Origin: Bin80 sp965219915
GTDB lineage: Bacteria > Bacteroidota > Rhodothermia > Rhodothermales > Bin80
Length of the DNA: 64,000 nt
NCBI GenBank assembly: GCA_965219915.1
Contig: OZ244794.1
Coordinates: 3,472,001-3,536,000, forward strand
Reading direction: 5' to 3'
Both the position numbers and the translations under genes were made by a program. The notes below the pieces were generated by a model. It worked only from the letters and a program-made list of their open reading frames with translations, made no database searches and was not told the DNA's origin. Below are positions 10,196 to 19,010 of this stretch, one piece after another; positions within the stretch are counted from its first letter, which is position 1; every line of letters starts with the position of its first letter.

Positions 10196-10714
10196 TTAAT
10201 ACCAGGGATTCCTTCGAAACAGTCCAGTATGGCGGCGACTATATCCATAAGGTCCATAACCCATCAAATTTTGGTATGCGTATGGATTCTGCCTGAATTG
10301 GAAGTGAACCTGAACTTTCTCGGATGGCTTCCAGCCGATTTCGGCATTACGAAGAAACACCTGGGGTCGCTGCCGCCCAAAGCCATATTCCTGAGCCATT
10401 TGGTTCTGTGGGGAGTATGCAACCGCAACATCCATCCGTGCGGCTAGTTTGGGGCTGAATTGCCATGCCATCGTATTTGTGTACATGCCCATTGAATATC
10501 CATTGCCACCAAAGGACCCGGCAGTCATCTCAAAACTGTAACTCATTTGAAAAACACTCGGGTTGAATATCTTGCTAAGGAGTGCACCAGCCCGATTCGA
10601 CACATCATACACACGGGTCTGAGGGAATGCATCCGGAACGGCTTCCCTGAACTGGGACTGAGCAGGCGATGCCAAAAAGGCCAGAGCAGCGATGAATAAC
10701 AAGTTTCTACGCAT
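10196..10714 (-). CDS. Secreted protein, possible small outer-membrane barrel
   Basis: A 172-residue protein with a good signal peptide (MRRNLLFIAALAFLASPAQS, cut near residue 20). The mature part has alternating, aromatic-rich strands (MSYSFEMTAGSFGG, MGMYTNTMAWQFSPKLAARMDVAVAYS) and a Gly/Tyr-rich tail ending in NPWY, as in small barrel-like proteins of Bacteroidota. It is the first gene of the minus-strand cluster leading to LytR_C and rsfS, with only six bases before the next start. I cannot name a family. The 120 bases between it and the divergent chorismate mutase gene should hold both promoters. Confidence 0.7.
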   Translation of the reverse strand: MRRNLLFIAALAFLASPAQSQFREAVPDAFPQTRVYDVSNRAGALLSKIFNPSVFQMSYSFEMTAGSFGGNGYSMGMYTNTMAWQFSPKLAARMDVAVAYSPQNQMAQEYGFGRQRPQVFLRNAEIGWKPSEKVQVHFQFRQNPYAYQNLMGYGPYGYSRRHTGLFRRNPWY

Positions 10715-10834
10715 TACACAGTCTATCTTCGGTTAAGAGAGTTTAAGGCGTGTCTCGTAATCAATACCTTGAGATCACAGTTTTGTTGCACGGCTTGCAT
10801 GCTTAATTTATAAACTGTACCTGAAATATACACC

Positions 10835-11149
10835 ATGAAACCTGCACCATCTCAAGCTGTGTCCAAAGAAGATTTGGGCCCACTCCGAGAACAAATTGAT
10901 AAGCTTGACCAAGAATTGGTGAAAATATTTAACGAGCGCTCTCATGTAGCGAATAAAATCGGACATGTCAAGCAGCAACTCGGACTCCCCGTTTACGATC
11001 CTGCCAGAGAAAAAGAAGTCTTGGAAAATGTCATTCGAGCCAACCCCGGACCACTCCCGCCGGACGCTATTCAACGACTCTTTGAACGTGTAATTGATGA
11101 GACGCGTTCACTGGAGCGTCAAAAATATCAACGGAGAACAAAACAGTAG
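10835..11149 (+). CDS. Chorismate mutase, AroQ (type II) fold
   Basis: This 104-residue protein converts chorismate to prephenate, the branch point to phenylalanine and tyrosine. It has the all-helical AroQ pattern: LREQIDKLDQELVKIFNERS, then VANKIGHVKQQ, PVYDPAREKEVLENV and a third helix FERVIDETRSLE. The Arg in the first helix, Lys in GHVKQQ and Arg/Glu in the AREKE turn sit where the active site lies in the family. It is a free-standing mutase with no dehydratase or dehydrogenase attached. mltG follows after two bases. Confidence 0.92.
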   Translation: MKPAPSQAVSKEDLGPLREQIDKLDQELVKIFNERSHVANKIGHVKQQLGLPVYDPAREKEVLENVIRANPGPLPPDAIQRLFERVIDETRSLERQKYQRRTKQ

Positions 11150-11151
11150 CT

Positions 11152-12189
11152 ATGCGAAAAAACCGAGTTTTCGTGTTCAGTTTTGTGGTTATCCTTGGGC
11201 TAGGTGCAGGAGGGAGCTGGCTTATCTGGGCTCCAAATACTCCTTCCTTTGACGGCGATCGGGCATTGCATATTCCCCGGGGAAGCGTTTTTGTCAATGT
11301 CGTTGACTCACTTGAAAGTCGGCAACTGATCAAGTACTCCTGGAGCTTCCGTCTGGTAGCCCATGCAACTGGCTGGAAGGATCAAATCAAGGCGGGACAC
11401 TATGTTTTTTCGTCGGGAGAATCGAACTTAAGTCTACTGCAAACCTTGCGGAAGGGACTGCAAACCCCTGTATCTCTGAGGATCCCCGCCGGATCCAGAC
11501 GCGACAGGATTGCACGTTCAGCAGCTGCCAACATGGCGTTTGGCGCAGAAGATTTTATGGCTGCTCTCAGTGATACTGCGCTGGCAACCTCGCTCGGTAC
11601 AGATACCCTGCACTTATTCAGCTACATGTTACCCGATACTTACAGCTTCTACTGGTTGACCGAAGCAACCGATGTTGTTCGACGTATTAAACGGGAGTTT
11701 GATCAGTTTTATGAAAAAGAGGCAACCAGTAACGCGACCACACTTGGACTTACGCGCGATGAGCTGGTAAGCTTGGCTGCAATCGTTGAATGGGAAACGC
11801 GTGTAAACGAAGAAAAATCTCGCGTGGCTGGTGTGTACTTGAATCGCCTGCGAAGGCACTGGCCCCTGCAGGCCGATCCAACAGTACAATATGCGCTGAT
11901 TGAACTTGAGGGCGGCAGACGTCGCCTGTTTTTTCGTGATTACAAAATTGATCACCCCTACAACACATACTTGTACCAAGGGCTTCCGCCAGGTCCCATT
12001 ACAAACCCTTCTCGATCATCCCTGATAAGAACTGCACAGGCAGAAGAACACGACTACATGTTTTTTGTGGCCAGCCCAGATGGTGGCCATTCGTTCAACG
12101 TAGACCTACGCAGTCATAACCGGGATGCCAATATACTTCGGCGCTACCTGGCACAGCGCCGACGTGAAAGGGCAAACGCAGAGGACTGA
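11152..12189 (+). CDS. mltG: Endolytic murein transglycosylase MltG
   Basis: MltG cuts nascent glycan strands at the inner membrane and so sets their length. The 345-residue protein has an N-terminal membrane segment (about residues 6-26), a LysM-like stretch, and the YceG/MltG catalytic domain: LPDTYSFYW near residue 163, LAAIVEWET with the catalytic Glu at residue 213, VAGVYLNRLRRHWPLQADPTVQYAL, and the family ending GLPPGPITNPSRSSLIRTAQ and YMFFVASPDGGHSF. The usual IVEKE is IVEWE here, a mild change next to the catalytic residue. It is probably co-transcribed with the chorismate mutase gene. Confidence 0.95.
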   Translation: MRKNRVFVFSFVVILGLGAGGSWLIWAPNTPSFDGDRALHIPRGSVFVNVVDSLESRQLIKYSWSFRLVAHATGWKDQIKAGHYVFSSGESNLSLLQTLRKGLQTPVSLRIPAGSRRDRIARSAAANMAFGAEDFMAALSDTALATSLGTDTLHLFSYMLPDTYSFYWLTEATDVVRRIKREFDQFYEKEATSNATTLGLTRDELVSLAAIVEWETRVNEEKSRVAGVYLNRLRRHWPLQADPTVQYALIELEGGRRRLFFRDYKIDHPYNTYLYQGLPPGPITNPSRSSLIRTAQAEEHDYMFFVASPDGGHSFNVDLRSHNRDANILRRYLAQRRRERANAED

Positions 12190-12263
12190 CCGGACTGCCC
12201 AATGAACGGACCTGCATTGGGTTGAACCCCGAATCGCATGCACGAGGAATTTCTTCAGCGTTC

Positions 12264-13256
12264 ATGTACATGAGAACCGCACTCGCTTTCATGGGCGGCC
12301 TACTCGGCATTTGCATAGTTGTGATTGCCGTGTACCTTGTCCCGAGTTATCGGGCATGGGTTTCCGGCGTTGACCAGCCTTTGACTGAGCATCACGCCGT
12401 CGTGGCGACTGCTCCCGGGAATAGCGCGTGGATTGAAAAACTGCAACGGACCCTGTTGCTCAATGGAAGCGAAATTCACGATCAACTGGATCTTTCTGAT
12501 CCTTCCGGTTCACGAGATCAGATTGGATTTCTGACCATCAGCCCGTACGAGCCGGCCTACCAAGAGGACTATATCCATCCCGACTCGCTCCGGTATCCGA
12601 TACCAGGCAATCCGCAGAGTTATGAACTGGCCGGGGCCAACCCTACGTTTGTCTTCCGCGGACAAGAGCCGGTTCTGCAATGGTACTCTTCGCTGAGCTC
12701 GAATACTGAAGTATGTGCGGTTGGTTTTGCTGACTCCACCCGCATCAGGTATCAACTGCGTACGTTTCCCGATCCGAACAGCGCGCTAATGAACAACTAT
12801 ATCATTACGCACCGGCATCACTGCGGCACCTGCTCATCTCTTCACAATCTTGCAGCTTATCTGCGGAATCCGGATCTCTTAACCCCCGCGAGAAAATGTG
12901 CAAAGCAACTGAGGGCAGACGATATAAGGGAGTGCCTGATGGAAGAGGTAGGACTAGGGGAGCATTGCGCCGAGACCTGGACATATAACGTGCTGCACAC
13001 TCGGCGTCACTGTACAGCGATCTGCGTCAGGTACTATGGCCTGTGGAACGTGCTCATAAACAATATGACTAAGCCTCCCACTGACGAACACGGAAACCTT
13101 AACCCTTGTCTTGCCTGTGACGAATATACCTCAGGTCCCGGCTTCCAGTACACAGCCGGTCGAACACGTCGATCGTCCGGCCTCGTGTCAGCCATCCCGC
13201 GCCCTGAAACCGAAATCTACCAGATTGACCACCAGCGCTATTTCAGTTCCAAATGA
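12264..13256 (+). CDS. Membrane-anchored Cys-rich protein of unknown function
   Basis: A 330-residue protein with one N-terminal membrane segment (about residues 6-26) and a large soluble part, probably outside the cytoplasm. I chose the ATG at 12264 because GAGGAA lies 14 bases upstream; a TTG at 12222 would add 14 polar residues. The C-terminal half carries many Cys: HHCGTCSSLHNLAAYLRNPD near residue 190, then ARKCAKQ, ECLMEE, EHCAETW, HCTAICVRYYGLW and, near the end, NPCLACDEYTSGPGF followed by AGRTRRSSGL. The density and spacing suggest disulfides or metal or cofactor binding. I recognise no named domain. It follows mltG by 74 bases on the same strand. Confidence 0.75.
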   Translation: MYMRTALAFMGGLLGICIVVIAVYLVPSYRAWVSGVDQPLTEHHAVVATAPGNSAWIEKLQRTLLLNGSEIHDQLDLSDPSGSRDQIGFLTISPYEPAYQEDYIHPDSLRYPIPGNPQSYELAGANPTFVFRGQEPVLQWYSSLSSNTEVCAVGFADSTRIRYQLRTFPDPNSALMNNYIITHRHHCGTCSSLHNLAAYLRNPDLLTPARKCAKQLRADDIRECLMEEVGLGEHCAETWTYNVLHTRRHCTAICVRYYGLWNVLINNMTKPPTDEHGNLNPCLACDEYTSGPGFQYTAGRTRRSSGLVSAIPRPETEIYQIDHQRYFSSK

Positions 13257-13259
13257 CGA

Positions 13260-13281
13260 CCGCCCTGATCCTTCGGGGCGG
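13260..13281 (+). terminator. Possible hairpin after the Cys-rich gene
   Basis: CCGCCC at 13260-13265 pairs with GGGCGG at 13276-13281 around a 10-base loop, starting four bases after the stop codon. No T-run follows, so it is at best a weak or Rho-assisted terminator. The rest of 13282-13492 shows no gene I can support. Confidence 0.25.
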
Positions 13282-13492
13282 ATCACTGCAATTACGCACC
13301 CGTGAAGTTCGTCCGAAATCAGTAGGAATTCTTTCCGATCGGGCATGGAATAGAACAGCGAGAATGTTCACTTTGTCCGGGCCCTTCCAGTGCCGTCGCT
13401 GTCACGCAAATCCCGGGGCCATATTGATACCAATGTGCCGAACAGCAACAGCGCCAATCCATCACTCCCAGCATCCCACACGTTGACCAATG

Positions 13493-14263
13493 CTAGTGGA
13501 CATAGCTGCCGGCATTAACGTCAATTGACGTACCCGTCGCATGATCTGCCAAACCACTGGCCAACAGCACGACGATTGGAGCAATATCCTCCGATTCAGT
13601 CAGGCTATTAAGCGCAAGATCTTGCACAACAAAGGCCTCTCCATACGAATCAATTGCATCTTGCGCCATGTCTGTACGAACGAAACCAGGAGCCACTACA
13701 AAGGCTGTAATCCCATCCTTGCCGTATGCACGAGCAACACTGCGCGTAAGCGAAACAACCGCCCCCTTTGAAGCCGCATAGGTCATGTATTCCGCTGTAT
13801 CTCCACGAAAAGCCGCACGTGATGCGATATTGATAATGCGACCCTGCCCCCGGGTCTGGTAATGCTGGATCACGAGGCGACACAGAAGCTCGGGGGCACG
13901 TGCATTAACCGCCATGGTTTGCTCCCAAGCCTGAAGCCAGGTACCCGTAGGTGCCGCTGCATCAACAAACCGCGCGATACCCGCGTTGTTGACCAGAATG
14001 TCAATGTGGCCATAGTCTGATATCACATTCGCCACAAGCATCTCACAGGCTTGCACTGACGCCAAGTCAGCCTGAAACACACATGCCCGTTGACCCAGTT
14101 CGAGAGCAACAGCTTCGGCCCGCAAGACATTTTCGTTGCAGTGCACTGCGACCGTGGCCCCCGCTTCGGCAAGCCCAGTGGCAATTGCCTTTCCTATACC
14201 ACGGCTCGCTCCCGTAACCAGAGCGACCTTACCAGTGAGATCAATTTTCATGTCCGAAATCAC
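13493..14263 (-). CDS. Short-chain dehydrogenase/reductase, FabG-like
   Basis: A 256-residue NAD(P)-dependent oxidoreductase of the classical SDR type. The cofactor loop TGASRGIGKAIA is near residue 18, NNAG near residue 92, the catalytic Ser in NIASRAA, and the Tyr/Lys pair in YAASKGAVVSL near residue 162. VAPGFVRTDM and a C-terminal GTSIDVNAGSYVH are as in 3-oxoacyl-ACP reductases, but neighbours are not fatty-acid genes, so the substrate is open. The start is either the GTG at 14263 (GGGAGG 11 bases upstream) or the ATG at 14251; both leave the fold intact. Confidence 0.88.
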   Translation of the reverse strand: MISDMKIDLTGKVALVTGASRGIGKAIATGLAEAGATVAVHCNENVLRAEAVALELGQRACVFQADLASVQACEMLVANVISDYGHIDILVNNAGIARFVDAAAPTGTWLQAWEQTMAVNARAPELLCRLVIQHYQTRGQGRIINIASRAAFRGDTAEYMTYAASKGAVVSLTRSVARAYGKDGITAFVVAPGFVRTDMAQDAIDSYGEAFVVQDLALNSLTESEDIAPIVVLLASGLADHATGTSIDVNAGSYVH

Positions 14264-14632
14264 CCACCTGTTTTCCTCCCAAGCAGTTTTTTTTGAGAAT
14301 AAAAACTCTTCATTGGTGTTTCAGTCCCAGATTTAGGTGAGGCTTCACACACTACTGCTGAACATAGGTCAATTACAAGCTCATCATGTCCGTACGTAAG
14401 ATGTGTAAATTAGGACGCCAAATCGATTCATTAGATCAGACTGGCCTTTTAATCTTAGCGTGTTAACTGGAAAGGGGACCGTAGTTTTCAAACGAGCCCT
14501 TGGACAGAGTATGGCGACGGACTTTGCAACAAAACGTCGCCAAATCTTTGAGATCGGACTGAACATGGAGAGGTTTGTGTCAGAGTAATTGTTCGCTGAA
14601 TCCGTCTTCGCACGTATGTCTAGGTGCAATCA
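14264..14632. other. Intergenic stretch with one gene-like remnant
   Basis: Between the SDR gene and the DUF262 gene there is no complete gene. It holds the reading frame described separately at 14409-14588 and otherwise nothing I can assign. Confidence 0.5.
14409..14588 (+). pseudogene. Possible C-terminal gene fragment
   Basis: A 59-codon frame with protein-like content, for example VFKRALGQSMATDFATKRRQ followed by IFEIGLNMERFVSE and a stop. It has no start codon at its head; an in-frame TAA lies immediately upstream at 14406 and another at 14397, so it would be the tail of a truncated or frameshifted gene. It points toward the end of the DUF262 gene on the opposite strand. I cannot name the parent family. 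Support is only the even, amphipathic composition, so this is tentative. Confidence 0.3.
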
Positions 14633-16387
14633 TCAATTTGTTTGTTCATGGCCAATAGTAAATTTAGCGCCAAGATGCTTTTCCATTTTAGAGAGGAGTC
14701 GTTCACGACGGGCTTCGTAAAACACGTTAAAGCCTGTGATATCACTGGGCACTTCGCCAAGATCGTGCAATCTCCTATGTTCAGCAGCGTCATCATCTTC
14801 CATTCGTTCAAGCCACTCGTACGGAAGTAGTGCACTCTTTTGCTGATTTGGCCTCCCAGGAAGCAACTGTAGATTCGGAAGTCGATCTACGCGGTCCATG
14901 AATATCGGAATTTGATCTTCCGGAACTTTGGCCTCCCTTAAACGCATCGGGGTGAATCGACTCTTGGGGAATATGTGGTCTATGTGGAATTGGTTGTGCT
15001 GCAAATCCACAAAAGTGTACAGCGTGGAGAGTAGGGCAAAAACACGATCCTTGGACTCCACCAGATCCTGTAATTCCTCTGATTCAAACGTAAGACTCCC
15101 GCCCCGCCGAAGTATTATCTCCTCAATCTTCCCATATGGGAATCCATCATGGCCATATTCGTCAATCACATCTCTAAGCCGGGTGAGCAGGGAGTCTTGG
15201 CTGCCTGTCCACATGCGACGCTTGAGTAAGGATCGAGTAATCCATTGACGAATGTCTTTCCTGTCTTCGTCTGACTTGGCTCCACGGCCATGTGCATGGA
15301 AATAGTACGCGACGGGTAGAGCTGCATAGTGAGCAGTCAGTGTCGCCCGTGAATAACCATATTCTCGCAAAAGGCTCGCTGCAGAGTAAACAGAGTCGGT
15401 GACGCCGTCCCACTTCCCATTGATGCGTTCAATGTTTTCAATCGTAAAATTGCTGACATTGAATGCAATACTCTTGACTCCTGCAAGCAATAGTGCCGCC
15501 TTGAGAAGAAAATCTCGCGAGAATCCGAACTCCCCGACTTGGGGATCATTTATCCGTTGAATTGCTGAATTGATGTCATCTCTTGCGTTTCCTTTCCAGT
15601 GCGCGGTTGCTATACTCATCAGCATGTCGGAATGACTGAGCGTCATCCCTCCGCTATTGGTGCGGATGAATATATCCAGAACCCGATCAATATCCTGACT
15701 GGTTTCTTGGTAGAATGAAATGACCGGTTTGAAATGAACAGACTGGTGGAGCTTGCCAAGAATATCCAAAGGCTCGTTCAGATCCTCTGGTGTCATATTG
15801 TTGAGACGCTTCGCAAGGTATTGGAAAAGAACAATAGGGTTTTTGCCAACTGTAAGGATTTTACCGACCGGGTACCAGAATTGCGATTCATCGTGTTTAT
15901 TTGCTTCTTCTTTGGTCAGGAAACGGAAGTCATATTTCATTCCATAATTGTTCTCCCGCACGTATTGGAATAAGTTAAGATAGAGTTGCCGGGACGGAAA
16001 CGCGTTGGGATTGTCCCACCAAAGGCGTGGGAGCTTGTAGGCATACGTCCCTCCCAACGCGATATACAGTGCAGTAAGCCGTTGCTGGCCATCAAGCACG
16101 GCGGTAACGGATTCTTTTGTGATTGCACTGGATTTCTTTGCGTGTCGATTGTTCTTCTGATGATAGTCAAGCATGAAGTCATAGAATTGAAACTTCTTGA
16201 TGCTATCGGTCTCGACTTCCCAGAAAAGGAATGATCCTATCGGATAGTCGCGCATCAGACTGTCAAAGAGACGTTCAATCCTAAGCGTTGACCAAACGAA
16301 TTCTCGCTGAATTGCAGGGAGAACATACTGCTTATTCTCGATGCGCTGAATTGCCTGATAGACTGTAATCGGAGTCTGAAATGCCAT
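14633..16387 (-). CDS. DUF262/DUF1524 (GmrSD-like) HNH nuclease protein
   Basis: A 584-residue protein of the ParB-like DUF262 plus HNH architecture known from GmrSD modification-dependent restriction enzymes and related phage-defence proteins. The N-terminal half has the DUF262 pattern YVLPAIQREFVWS near residue 22, DYPIGSFLFW, and the nucleotide-site motif DGQQRLTALY starting at Asp99. The C-terminal half has an HNH-like core HIDHIFPKSRF from His468 and, about 40 residues on, LPNLQLLPGRPNQQKS. Both active centres look intact, so it could act alone. No methyltransferase, Dnd/Ssp or BREX genes are beside it. The natural target is unknown; defence is an inference from the family. Confidence 0.88.
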   Translation of the reverse strand: MAFQTPITVYQAIQRIENKQYVLPAIQREFVWSTLRIERLFDSLMRDYPIGSFLFWEVETDSIKKFQFYDFMLDYHQKNNRHAKKSSAITKESVTAVLDGQQRLTALYIALGGTYAYKLPRLWWDNPNAFPSRQLYLNLFQYVRENNYGMKYDFRFLTKEEANKHDESQFWYPVGKILTVGKNPIVLFQYLAKRLNNMTPEDLNEPLDILGKLHQSVHFKPVISFYQETSQDIDRVLDIFIRTNSGGMTLSHSDMLMSIATAHWKGNARDDINSAIQRINDPQVGEFGFSRDFLLKAALLLAGVKSIAFNVSNFTIENIERINGKWDGVTDSVYSAASLLREYGYSRATLTAHYAALPVAYYFHAHGRGAKSDEDRKDIRQWITRSLLKRRMWTGSQDSLLTRLRDVIDEYGHDGFPYGKIEEIILRRGGSLTFESEELQDLVESKDRVFALLSTLYTFVDLQHNQFHIDHIFPKSRFTPMRLREAKVPEDQIPIFMDRVDRLPNLQLLPGRPNQQKSALLPYEWLERMEDDDAAEHRRLHDLGEVPSDITGFNVFYEARRERLLSKMEKHLGAKFTIGHEQTN

Positions 16388-16442
16388 TGATGGTTCGATT
16401 ATTTCTGGCCGACACTACATGTGGCCGCCGATACATGAAGAT

Positions 16443-16964
16443 TTATTCTGCACGCTTTTTGGGTCGACGCCAGACGAGTACGCTTGAGCAGGGTTCACCA
16501 AACATGACCTTATGAGCCACCTTCTGTAACTCTGTCGTCGCCCTGGTATAGGCGCTCTCAGGAACAATTCCTGATCCACAACCCTTGATTACAACTATCC
16601 TGTCTGAGAATCTGCTCCAATCTTCTTTGGCTAAGGCCATTGCAAACAGCTCTCGTACGAGATCCTCTTTACGCCCCATTGTAACGGTCCGTGCACGATC
16701 AAGACGTGAGGCAATTAACATGTAGGCCCACATCGGCACCAGCGCTTCCGTGCTGCAAAAAAGTGCAACATGAACTCCATCGAATTCCTGCCAGTCATAG
16801 GCAGCTACCTGTGCCCGGAATGGTTTTTCCCGCAAGAGTATACCATGGTCCAGAAAGGACGCCAAATCCAGTTCTTTTATTGAATGATCCTCCCAAAGCA
16901 ATTCCAGATCATAAACTTCAATTCCGCTCTGAGCCACACGATTGACGATCTCCATATTTCTCAA
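16443..16964 (-). CDS. DUF2480 family protein
   Basis: A 173-residue cytoplasmic protein of the DUF2480 family, which is largely confined to Bacteroidota and relatives. Matching features are the start EIVNRVAQSGIEVYDLE, the middle FRAQVAAYDWQEFDGVHVAL with TEALVPMWAYMLIA, and the end IVVIKGCGSGIVPESAY with VMFGEPCSSVLVWRRPKK. No activity is known to me. Its start overlaps the cysteine desulfurase stop by four bases, so it is translated with that enzyme; two conserved Cys (KGCG and EPCSS) make a link to sulfur or Fe-S chemistry conceivable but unproven. Confidence 0.88.
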   Translation of the reverse strand: MRNMEIVNRVAQSGIEVYDLELLWEDHSIKELDLASFLDHGILLREKPFRAQVAAYDWQEFDGVHVALFCSTEALVPMWAYMLIASRLDRARTVTMGRKEDLVRELFAMALAKEDWSRFSDRIVVIKGCGSGIVPESAYTRATTELQKVAHKVMFGEPCSSVLVWRRPKKRAE

Positions 16965-18106
16965 GCAGCTTTTGCAGACAGTTCATGCATCGCCTTGATT
17001 AATAATTCAGATGCGCGTGCAATATCCTGTTTGGTCGTGTAACGTCCCAGACTTATTCGCAACGTCCGACGAGCTACATCAGCCGGGATCCCCATTGCTG
17101 AGAGCACTCTACTGGGTGTACGGCTGCCGGACCCACAGGCACTGCCAGTGCCGACTGCTAATCCGCGGATGGACATGAGCAATCGTTCCACTTCCAGTTC
17201 CGGAAACGAAACACTGCTCGTCTGAGGAAGCCTGTTAGCGCCCGCACCATTAACTCGGACCTCTAAACCGGATTGCTTCAGTGAATTTTCCAATTCATCC
17301 CGAAGGGCGGTTAGGCGCTCGCCATCCTGTTCGCATTCCAACCTGGCCAACCGGAACGCTTCTCCCATTCCGACGATACCTGGAACATTGTGTGTACCGC
17401 TGCGGCGCCCCCTCTCTTGTCCTCCACCATCAATGAGTGGAGTACAGCGCACCCGACCACGCACAAACATTGCCCCCACTCCTTTGGGGCCATAAACTTT
17501 GTGTCCGCTGCACACCAAAATATCCACCTGTCCGGCCGATACGGGTATTTTTCCTACCGCCTGCGTCGCATCAGTCATGAAGGGAATGCCACGCGCACGT
17601 ACTAATCCGGCAATTTCGGGTATCGGCTGAATAACACCCGTCTCATTGTTGGCCCACATCACACTAACCAGCACCGTGTCATCCGTTAGACTGTCCTCCA
17701 GTCTGTCTAACTCCAGGATACCTTCTGAATCAACCGGCAAATAGGTTACCCTCCAACCCAGCCGTTCAAGATGCTGACAGGCTCTCGCTACTGCACTGTG
17801 CTCACTCTTGACCGTAACAATGTGATGCCCTTTGTGAGTACACGCCTCAGCCAACCCCTTCAGTGCAGCATTGACCCCTTCGGTTGCACCACTTGTGAAG
17901 GTAATTTCGCTTGGCCGATCTGCCTGTATACATTTGGCAACCTCCATGCGCGCCTGTTCAACAGCTGCGCTTGCAGCCCACCCGTACATATGTCCCTGAC
18001 TGGACGGATTGCCGAAGTGTTCAGTAAAGTAGGGGAGCATCTTTTCCACGACACGCGAATCAACAGGTGTCGTGGCATTGTAGTCCAAGTATATTGCGAC
18101 AGACAT
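16961..18106 (-). CDS. Cysteine desulfurase, NifS/IscS family
   Basis: This PLP enzyme takes sulfur from cysteine for Fe-S clusters, thio-tRNA or other uses. The 381 residues start with IYLDYNATTPVD and show FTSGATEGVNAALKG, the PLP lysine at residue 203 in CSGHKVYGPKGVG, and the persulfide cysteine at residue 324 in GTGSACGSGSRTPS. The short loop around this Cys is that of group I (NifS/IscS) enzymes. No IscU or regulator is adjacent; instead the DUF2480 gene overlaps its end. Which sulfur pathway it feeds cannot be told from the window. Confidence 0.93.
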   Translation of the reverse strand: MSVAIYLDYNATTPVDSRVVEKMLPYFTEHFGNPSSQGHMYGWAASAAVEQARMEVAKCIQADRPSEITFTSGATEGVNAALKGLAEACTHKGHHIVTVKSEHSAVARACQHLERLGWRVTYLPVDSEGILELDRLEDSLTDDTVLVSVMWANNETGVIQPIPEIAGLVRARGIPFMTDATQAVGKIPVSAGQVDILVCSGHKVYGPKGVGAMFVRGRVRCTPLIDGGGQERGRRSGTHNVPGIVGMGEAFRLARLECEQDGERLTALRDELENSLKQSGLEVRVNGAGANRLPQTSSVSFPELEVERLLMSIRGLAVGTGSACGSGSRTPSRVLSAMGIPADVARRTLRISLGRYTTKQDIARASELLIKAMHELSAKAA

Positions 18107-18212
18107 GATTTTTGGCCTTGACAGTGCAACCCCCGCGGAAAACGGCAGGTTCCGAAAACATCCCCCACACGACCCCGCAACCCGCGGTGGGCATCGTGGT
18201 AAAATGTCGTCT

Positions 18213-18285
18213 GCCGCGTTCGTCTAGGGGTCCAGGACGCCGGCCTCTCACGCCGGTAACACGGGTTCAAATCCCGTACGCGGTA
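18213..18285 (+). tRNA. tRNA-Glu (anticodon CTC)
   Basis: A full cloverleaf can be folded: acceptor GCCGCGT with ACGCGGT (G1-T72 wobble, A73), D arm GTCTAGGGGTCCAGGAC, anticodon stem CCGGC/GCCGG around loop CTCTCAC, and T arm ACGGG-TTCAAAT-CCCGT. The anticodon CTC reads GAG. CCA is not encoded. A TAAAAT about ten bases upstream could be a -10 element. It sits between the divergently placed cysteine desulfurase start and the clpP stop. Confidence 0.95.
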
Positions 18286-18291
18286 CAAAAC

Positions 18292-18975
18292 CTATTTGTT
18301 GTTTGGCAGCTCCTGAGGCGTCAACACATTGTCAATCAGGCCATAGTCTTTGGCCTCCTCCGCGCTTAGCCAGTAGTCCCGATCCGCATCCTTTGCGATT
18401 GTCTCAGTGTCTTGTCCGGTGTGATTCGCCATGATTTCGTAGAGGCGTTGCTTCAACCACAAGATTTCCCGAGCCTGAATTTCGATATCAGAAGCCTGAC
18501 CCTGCGCCCCACCCAGAGGCTGATGAAGCATGATGCGTGAGTTGGGCAGGGCCGCGCGGTGCTCCTTAGTTCCTGCTGCCAAAAGCACCGAACCCAATGA
18601 GGCCGCCAATCCCACACAAATCGTTGCCACCGGACAGGATACATACTGGATCGTATCATATACGCCAAGCCCGCTATACACCATGCCACCCGGCGAATTG
18701 ATGTAGACGTTTATGTCACGTTCTGGATCCTCGCTGGTCAGATAGAGTAATTGGGCAACCGTCAAGTTTGCCACAATGTCGTTGATCGGCGTACCTATAA
18801 TGATTATTCGCTCTTTCAGAAGCCGACTGAATATATCATAAGCCCGCTCACCACGAGAGGTTTGCTCAACTACCATAGGCACTAAATTGCTTATGGGTTG
18901 ATCGCCCAACCCCTTTCTATATATACTCTCCGGCAAGTGAAGGCTCTTGGAGAATTTTATAAAGTCGTTAACCAT
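18292..18975 (-). CDS. clpP: ATP-dependent Clp protease proteolytic subunit ClpP
   Basis: ClpP forms the proteolytic barrel that works with ClpX or ClpC. The 227 residues hold the complete catalytic triad: Ser126 in GLAASLGS, His151 in MLHQPLGG and Asp200 in DADRDYW, with the same His-Asp spacing of 49 as in the E. coli enzyme. INSPGGMVYSGLGVYD precedes it as usual. The N-terminal lead of about 30 residues is a little long. It lies 35 bases after tig on the same strand, the classic tig-clpP order, but clpX does not follow; tRNA-Glu lies there on the other strand. Confidence 0.96.
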   Translation of the reverse strand: MVNDFIKFSKSLHLPESIYRKGLGDQPISNLVPMVVEQTSRGERAYDIFSRLLKERIIIIGTPINDIVANLTVAQLLYLTSEDPERDINVYINSPGGMVYSGLGVYDTIQYVSCPVATICVGLAASLGSVLLAAGTKEHRAALPNSRIMLHQPLGGAQGQASDIEIQAREILWLKQRLYEIMANHTGQDTETIAKDADRDYWLSAEEAKDYGLIDNVLTPQELPNNK

Positions 18976-19010
18976 TTAGATATGCCTTGATTTGTTGAAC
19001 GCCAATTCCC

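Noticed and set aside
13253..13486. A 77-codon frame overlapping the stop of the Cys-rich gene
   Set aside because: The ATGA overlap is attractive, but the sequence is Arg/Pro-rich without pattern and includes the possible hairpin at 13260.
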